Assembly: GCA_014190535.1 (NCBI GenBank)
Contig: BJGO01000003.1
Span: 1-33,225, forward strand
Direction: 5' to 3'
Length of the DNA: 33,225 bases
Origin: Bacteroidota bacterium
Lineage (GTDB): Bacteria; Bacteroidota; Bacteroidia; Chitinophagales; UBA10324
A model generated the notes under the pieces. It was not told the origin of the DNA, ran no database searches, and saw only the letters and a list, made by a program, of their open reading frames with translations. Made by a program: the position numbers and the translations under genes. Position 1 is the stretch's first letter. Each line of letters begins with the position of its first letter. This document shows positions 29,586 through 33,225 of the stretch, one piece after another.

Positions 29586-30308
29586 TTACTTAACCGGTTC
29601 TTCTAATAAATCTAAAAATTCAATCGAACTGCTTTCCATTTTAAATATCACTTTTTTGATCATCGCCGATAATATGTTGTAACATACCAGCGCGATGATA
29701 CCTACCACCAGACCGGCCACGGTAGTGACCATAGCCTCGTACATGCCGCTGGATAAAACGCCAATATTTATGGACTCGTGTGTTCGTTGATACTCCATAT
29801 TCATGTCATAGAAGGCTCGCACCATACCGGTTACGGTTCCAAGAAAACCAAGCATAGGAGCCGCAGAGGCACAAGTTGCCAGGGCACTTAATCCCCGTTC
29901 CATCTTTACGACCTCAATATTGCCAACATTTTCGATAGCTTTTTCGATATCAGGCAGTGGTTTCCCGAGGCGCGATATCCCTTTTTCGATCATACGTGCC
30001 ACCGGGTTGTTAGTGTTTTTACATAAGGCTTTTGCGGCATCTATATTTCCCGAAGTGATGTAATCACGAATATTATTCATAAAATTCGAGGGATCCTTTG
30101 AAAGTTTATTGATGGCAATCAGCCGTTCAATAATGATATAGACCGCAACCACCGAGCAGATTAATATGGGAATCATAACGGGACCGCCGGCCATAAGCAA
30201 ATCGAACAATGTCATTTCTGACGTTGCGGGAACGGCGGTTTGTTGCAGAGCCGTTTGTGGTCCTAATGGTTGTGTGCTATCGATGATTTGAAGTAAGGTA
30301 TGCATCAT
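29586..30308 (-). CDS. ExbB/TolQ/MotA-type proton channel protein
   Basis: Three TM segments; ATCASAAPMLGFLGTVTGMVRAF; YEAMVTTVAGLVVGIIAL. Confidence 0.95.
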   Translation of the reverse strand: MMHTLLQIIDSTQPLGPQTALQQTAVPATSEMTLFDLLMAGGPVMIPILICSVVAVYIIIERLIAINKLSKDPSNFMNNIRDYITSGNIDAAKALCKNTNNPVARMIEKGISRLGKPLPDIEKAIENVGNIEVVKMERGLSALATCASAAPMLGFLGTVTGMVRAFYDMNMEYQRTHESINIGVLSSGMYEAMVTTVAGLVVGIIALVCYNILSAMIKKVIFKMESSSIEFLDLLEEPVK

Positions 30309-30348
30309 GGTCGTTTGAACGATGTTTATTTATTGTTATTGTATATCT

Positions 30349-30356
30349 CAAAAGTA
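30349..30356 (-). promoter_or_regulatory. Putative -7 element TACTTTTG of the exbB-exbD-tonB cluster
   Basis: Plus-strand CAAAAGTA, 41 nt upstream of the exbB start. No well-spaced -33 found. Confidence 0.35.
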
Positions 30357-30431
30357 GGTGCAGTGGCGTCTCTTGTTTTTTATATCAACCCACAAAAATT
30401 ATATTGTTGTAGGCAATTATATACAAGTTAT

Positions 30432-31178
30432 TTACAAGTACAGATAATAGGGCTTTAGTAATTCTAGGGTCCTCCGAGTATATGTACCGGGAACTTCATA
30501 GATAGTCAGATGATCGGTAATGATATCTTGTTTGCTCCGGCGTAGTTCCAGAATAATTCGAAATGGATTGGTATGTAAAAAATTTGAAATCAGACATTGC
30601 CGGGAGATAAAGAGTTGATTCGCCTCAAAAATGTTTTTGAAACGAACAGATGCATATGCGGGAATCAGGAAATAGGCTTGTCCCTGATCTGTGAGCAAAT
30701 TGCAACTTACTTTGGCAAGTTCTTCAAAGGAGAGCGTATTGGTGTGGTGTGCGGTATTTCGCCTACTATCCTTACCGGTTAACTGATGTTCGTGAAATGG
30801 GGGATTACAAATCAGTGTATCTGTTTTACCTGTAGAATTTAAGATATGACTCTGACGTATATCGCCTTGTATTAACCGTATTCGATCCATCCACGGCGAC
30901 TTATGAATATTATACGCTGCCTCCAGCGAGGCTTCTTTATCAAGTTCAATAGCTGTGATGCGGGCTTCAAATCGTTGAGCAAGCATTAAGCTTAACAGAC
31001 CGGTGCCACAGCCTATGTCCACTATATGTTCAGAAAATCCGGGATTAACATAGGCACCGAACAGGCAAGAATCCGTGCAAACCTTCATAGCACTTTGCTC
31101 TTGTTTTATGGAAAACTGCTTGAAATGAAATGTCGAATTACCCAAAAAATCTAAAATATCTGAAAAGCAAATTAACAA
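30432..31178 (-). CDS. tRNA1(Val) (adenine37-N6)-methyltransferase-like protein
   Basis: FHFKQFSIKQEQSAMKVCTDSCLFGAYV; SAM motif VDIGCGTGLLSLMLAQR; catalytic LICNPPFHEHQLTGKDSRRNTAHH. The true start may be downstream of the first ATG, for example the TTG before GNSTFHFKQF. Confidence 0.88.
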   Translation of the reverse strand: MLICFSDILDFLGNSTFHFKQFSIKQEQSAMKVCTDSCLFGAYVNPGFSEHIVDIGCGTGLLSLMLAQRFEARITAIELDKEASLEAAYNIHKSPWMDRIRLIQGDIRQSHILNSTGKTDTLICNPPFHEHQLTGKDSRRNTAHHTNTLSFEELAKVSCNLLTDQGQAYFLIPAYASVRFKNIFEANQLFISRQCLISNFLHTNPFRIILELRRSKQDIITDHLTIYEVPGTYTRRTLELLKPYYLYL

Positions 31179-31182
31179 CGGC

Positions 31183-31212
31183 TTGTTTTAATATGGAATT
31201 CTGTTATTTTTG
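31183..31212 (+). promoter_or_regulatory. Bacteroidetes-type promoter of tRNA-Arg (TTG ... TATTTTTG)
   Basis: TTG at 31183-31185, 19-nt spacer, TATTTTTG at 31205-31212, 21 nt before the tRNA 5' end. Confidence 0.6.
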
Positions 31213-31233
31213 CCTTCCGCTTTTAAAAGCAAT

Positions 31234-31307
31234 GGCCCCGTAGCTCAACTGAATAGAGCATTTGACTACGGATCAAAAGGTTTCAGGTTTGAATCCTGAC
31301 GGGGTCA
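31234..31307 (+). tRNA. tRNA-Arg (anticodon ACG), CCA not encoded
   Basis: Cloverleaf by eye: GGCCCCG/CGGGGTC acceptor (one G-U), GCTC/GAGC D stem, TTTGA-CTACGGA-TCAAA anticodon arm, TCAGG-TTTGAAT-CCTGA T arm, discriminator A. Confidence 0.95.
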
Positions 31308-31487
31308 CATAGTTACGACACAGAACGCTTTGTTTTATCTGTGCAATTTGGCGAAAATGTTTAATCAAGCCAATCAGTCTGCTAAACGTTCTAAATAAGA
31401 TATTCAACGAACAAAATAAGCTTCTTGTCAAATAAGCTATTTGTGTAACATTCAGGTAGCCTAATTTAGATTAATAAATCAAACCTT

Positions 31488-33225
31488 ATGATAACTAAAT
31501 TACAAGCTAAATTTATCGGTTCACTGCTCTCTTTTTTAACGGTATTCTTCGTTACATTATGTAGCGCACAAGTTTCAAACTATCAGTTTTTTCAGCTATC
31601 CGGCACGTATACACCTATAACCGGGGGCACGTTAATTAACGATGGAATATTGTCGCAATCGCGACAATTTGATGATGAAGAAGTTGAGAATATTCCTTTG
31701 GGTTTCACCTTTAATTATAATGGGTCTTCATTTACTACGGTTAATTTAAGTTCAAATGGTTTTTTAACCTTCAATCCGATCATCACTACATACTCCCCAA
31801 TCAGTTCATCTGCACCAAATCGGGTAATATCTGCTATGGGGGCCGACCTGGCTTCGGGTGTGAATATAATGGGTAACACCATTCAGGCGAGCAACCTGAT
31901 TACCAATGTGGCCAGTATAAATGGATTGAGTGTAGGGCAGGCAATTTCTCAAACAGGCAACAACGTTTTTCTACCGGGTACTACTATCACGGCCATTTCA
32001 GGATCCGGACCCTTTACATTAACGATGAGTGCTGAGGCTGATGCTAATGCAAGCGATGAGATTATCGAGTTTAATTTCGATAGTCAGGTGCCCGGGGAGA
32101 ATCCTTCGGAGTTACGTTATCAAACCATAGGTACAGCTCCAAACCGCACGTTTGTAGCCCAGTATACCCGCTTAACCCGTTACGGCTTTTTTTATGATAA
32201 TCTGAATTTTCAGATTCGTTTAAATGAAAATGGATCGATTGAATTTGTATATGGTGATTTTACCTGGAGTAGTTCATTACAAAATACCGCTCAGGTTGGT
32301 ATAAAGGGTAATACCAATAATGATTTTAATAATCGCAGGGGAACAAACTGGAATGCGACCACGCCGGGAACAACAAGAACAAGTTTTGTTGTTGCAGGAT
32401 CGAATAATATACCGCCTGTTTCAGGAACTACATTCCGCTGGGCCTTATGCACTTCGGCAGAGATAGTAGTAACTCCTGCAACAGATACGCTTTGTGCCGG
32501 TCAGTCATCGTCATTAACCGCTTCAGGAGCCGTTTCCTATACGTGGGCACCTGAAGCCGGACTCAATACCTCAACCGGAGCAAATGTAATCGCATCGCCG
32601 ACCACTAGTACGACTTACACTGTTCTCGGTTCGGATGCCAATGGATGTGTGAATACGGCAACAGTTTCTGTTTTGGTATCCGGAGGGCCCAGCATATCTG
32701 TTAATGATGCTACCATCTGTTCTGGTAATAATGCAGTGCTTACGGTGACACCATCCAATCTGAACTATAGCTGGTCTAATGGCGAAAGCACATCATCGAT
32801 AACTGTCAGTCCTGCATCTACAACTACATTTACCGTTACGGTAACGGATGAAGCTGGTTGCTCTGCTAGTGTTGATGGAACCATTACTGTTGATACGCTG
32901 ACTTTCAGTAACACCGACGTGGCGGTATGTAACAATCAGTTGCCATATAACTGGAACGGTAACGATTACAATGCGGCAGGAAGCTATGAAGTTACTTTGA
33001 GCGGAGCCAACGGCTGTGATAGTATCGCTACTTTAATCCTTACAGTAAATAACACCGGCAGTTCAACAACCGACGTGGCGGTATGTAACAATCAGTTACC
33101 ATATAACTGGAACGGTAACGATTACAATGCGGCAGGAAGCTATGAAGTTACTTTGAGCGGAGCCAACGGCTGTGATAGTATCGCTACCTTAATCCTTACA
33201 GTAAATAATACCGGCAGTTCAACAA
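31488..33225 (+). CDS. Large secreted/adhesin-like repeat protein, 3' end truncated by the window
   Basis: ATG at 31488; signal peptide MITKLQAKFIGSLLSFLTVFFVTLCSAQ; frame open with no stop to 33225. Ig-like/gliding-adhesin-type segments (TPATDTLCAGQSSSLTASGAVSYTWAPEAGLNTSTGANVIASPTTSTTYTVLGSDANGCVNTATVSV). Missing from the ORF list because it lacks a stop. Confidence 0.9.
   Translation, partial: MITKLQAKFIGSLLSFLTVFFVTLCSAQVSNYQFFQLSGTYTPITGGTLINDGILSQSRQFDDEEVENIPLGFTFNYNGSSFTTVNLSSNGFLTFNPIITTYSPISSSAPNRVISAMGADLASGVNIMGNTIQASNLITNVASINGLSVGQAISQTGNNVFLPGTTITAISGSGPFTLTMSAEADANASDEIIEFNFDSQVPGENPSELRYQTIGTAPNRTFVAQYTRLTRYGFFYDNLNFQIRLNENGSIEFVYGDFTWSSSLQNTAQVGIKGNTNNDFNNRRGTNWNATTPGTTRTSFVVAGSNNIPPVSGTTFRWALCTSAEIVVTPATDTLCAGQSSSLTASGAVSYTWAPEAGLNTSTGANVIASPTTSTTYTVLGSDANGCVNTATVSVLVSGGPSISVNDATICSGNNAVLTVTPSNLNYSWSNGESTSSITVSPASTTTFTVTVTDEAGCSASVDGTITVDTLTFSNTDVAVCNNQLPYNWNGNDYNAAGSYEVTLSGANGCDSIATLILTVNNTGSSTTDVAVCNNQLPYNWNGNDYNAAGSYEVTLSGANGCDSIATLILTVNNTGSST
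32916..33225 (+). repeat. Two tandem copies of a 156-bp (52-codon) in-frame repeat, second copy cut by the window edge
   Basis: Copy 1 is 32916-33071, copy 2 is 33072-33225. Only three differences seen by eye, all synonymous. Unit: DVAVCNNQLPYNWNGNDYNAAGSYEVTLSGANGCDSIATLILTVNNTGSSTT. Confidence 0.95.

Noticed and set aside
32916-33225. Repeats considered as a CRISPR or noncoding satellite array
   Set aside because: Only two 156-bp units visible, contiguous without spacers, in frame and with only synonymous differences, so this is a protein repeat.
1-33225. Search for mobile elements, phage genes, toxin-antitoxin or defence systems
   Set aside because: No transposase, integrase, nuclease/ATPase defence pairs, attachment-site duplications or terminal inverted repeats recognised. 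Gene content is housekeeping plus secretion.

Overview
The window looks like Bacteroidetes-type chromosomal DNA that is mostly core housekeeping. Evidence for the lineage is TAnnTTTG -7 boxes, type IX secretion (T9SS) cargo, a PorG/DUF6089-like protein and an Hc1 histone-like protein. Main genes: a T9SS-type BNR/PKD secreted protein, metK, a PorG-like protein, valS, an Hc1-like gene missing from the ORF track, aconitase, a vanadium haloperoxidase/PAP2 lipoprotein, queG, clpB-lon, a double-length D-Ala-D-Ala ligase coupled to a 3xPASTA membrane protein, a second T9SS cargo, a rhodanese, folC, an exbB-exbD-tonB cluster, a trmN6-like methyltransferase, tRNA-Arg(ACG), and a large repeat-containing secreted protein running off the right edge. 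I see no CRISPR array, transposase, prophage or recognisable defence island. The most interesting items are: (1) the fused tandem Ddl, whose two ATP-grasp halves deviate at complementary catalytic positions, including a Tyr-to-Phe change at the DdlB Y216 specificity position in the second half; (2) a tRNA-Arg in which the near-universal G19-C56 elbow pair appears replaced by A19-U56; and (3) a recent, near-identical 156-bp in-frame tandem repeat at the right edge. All alignments were made by eye, with no database searches.
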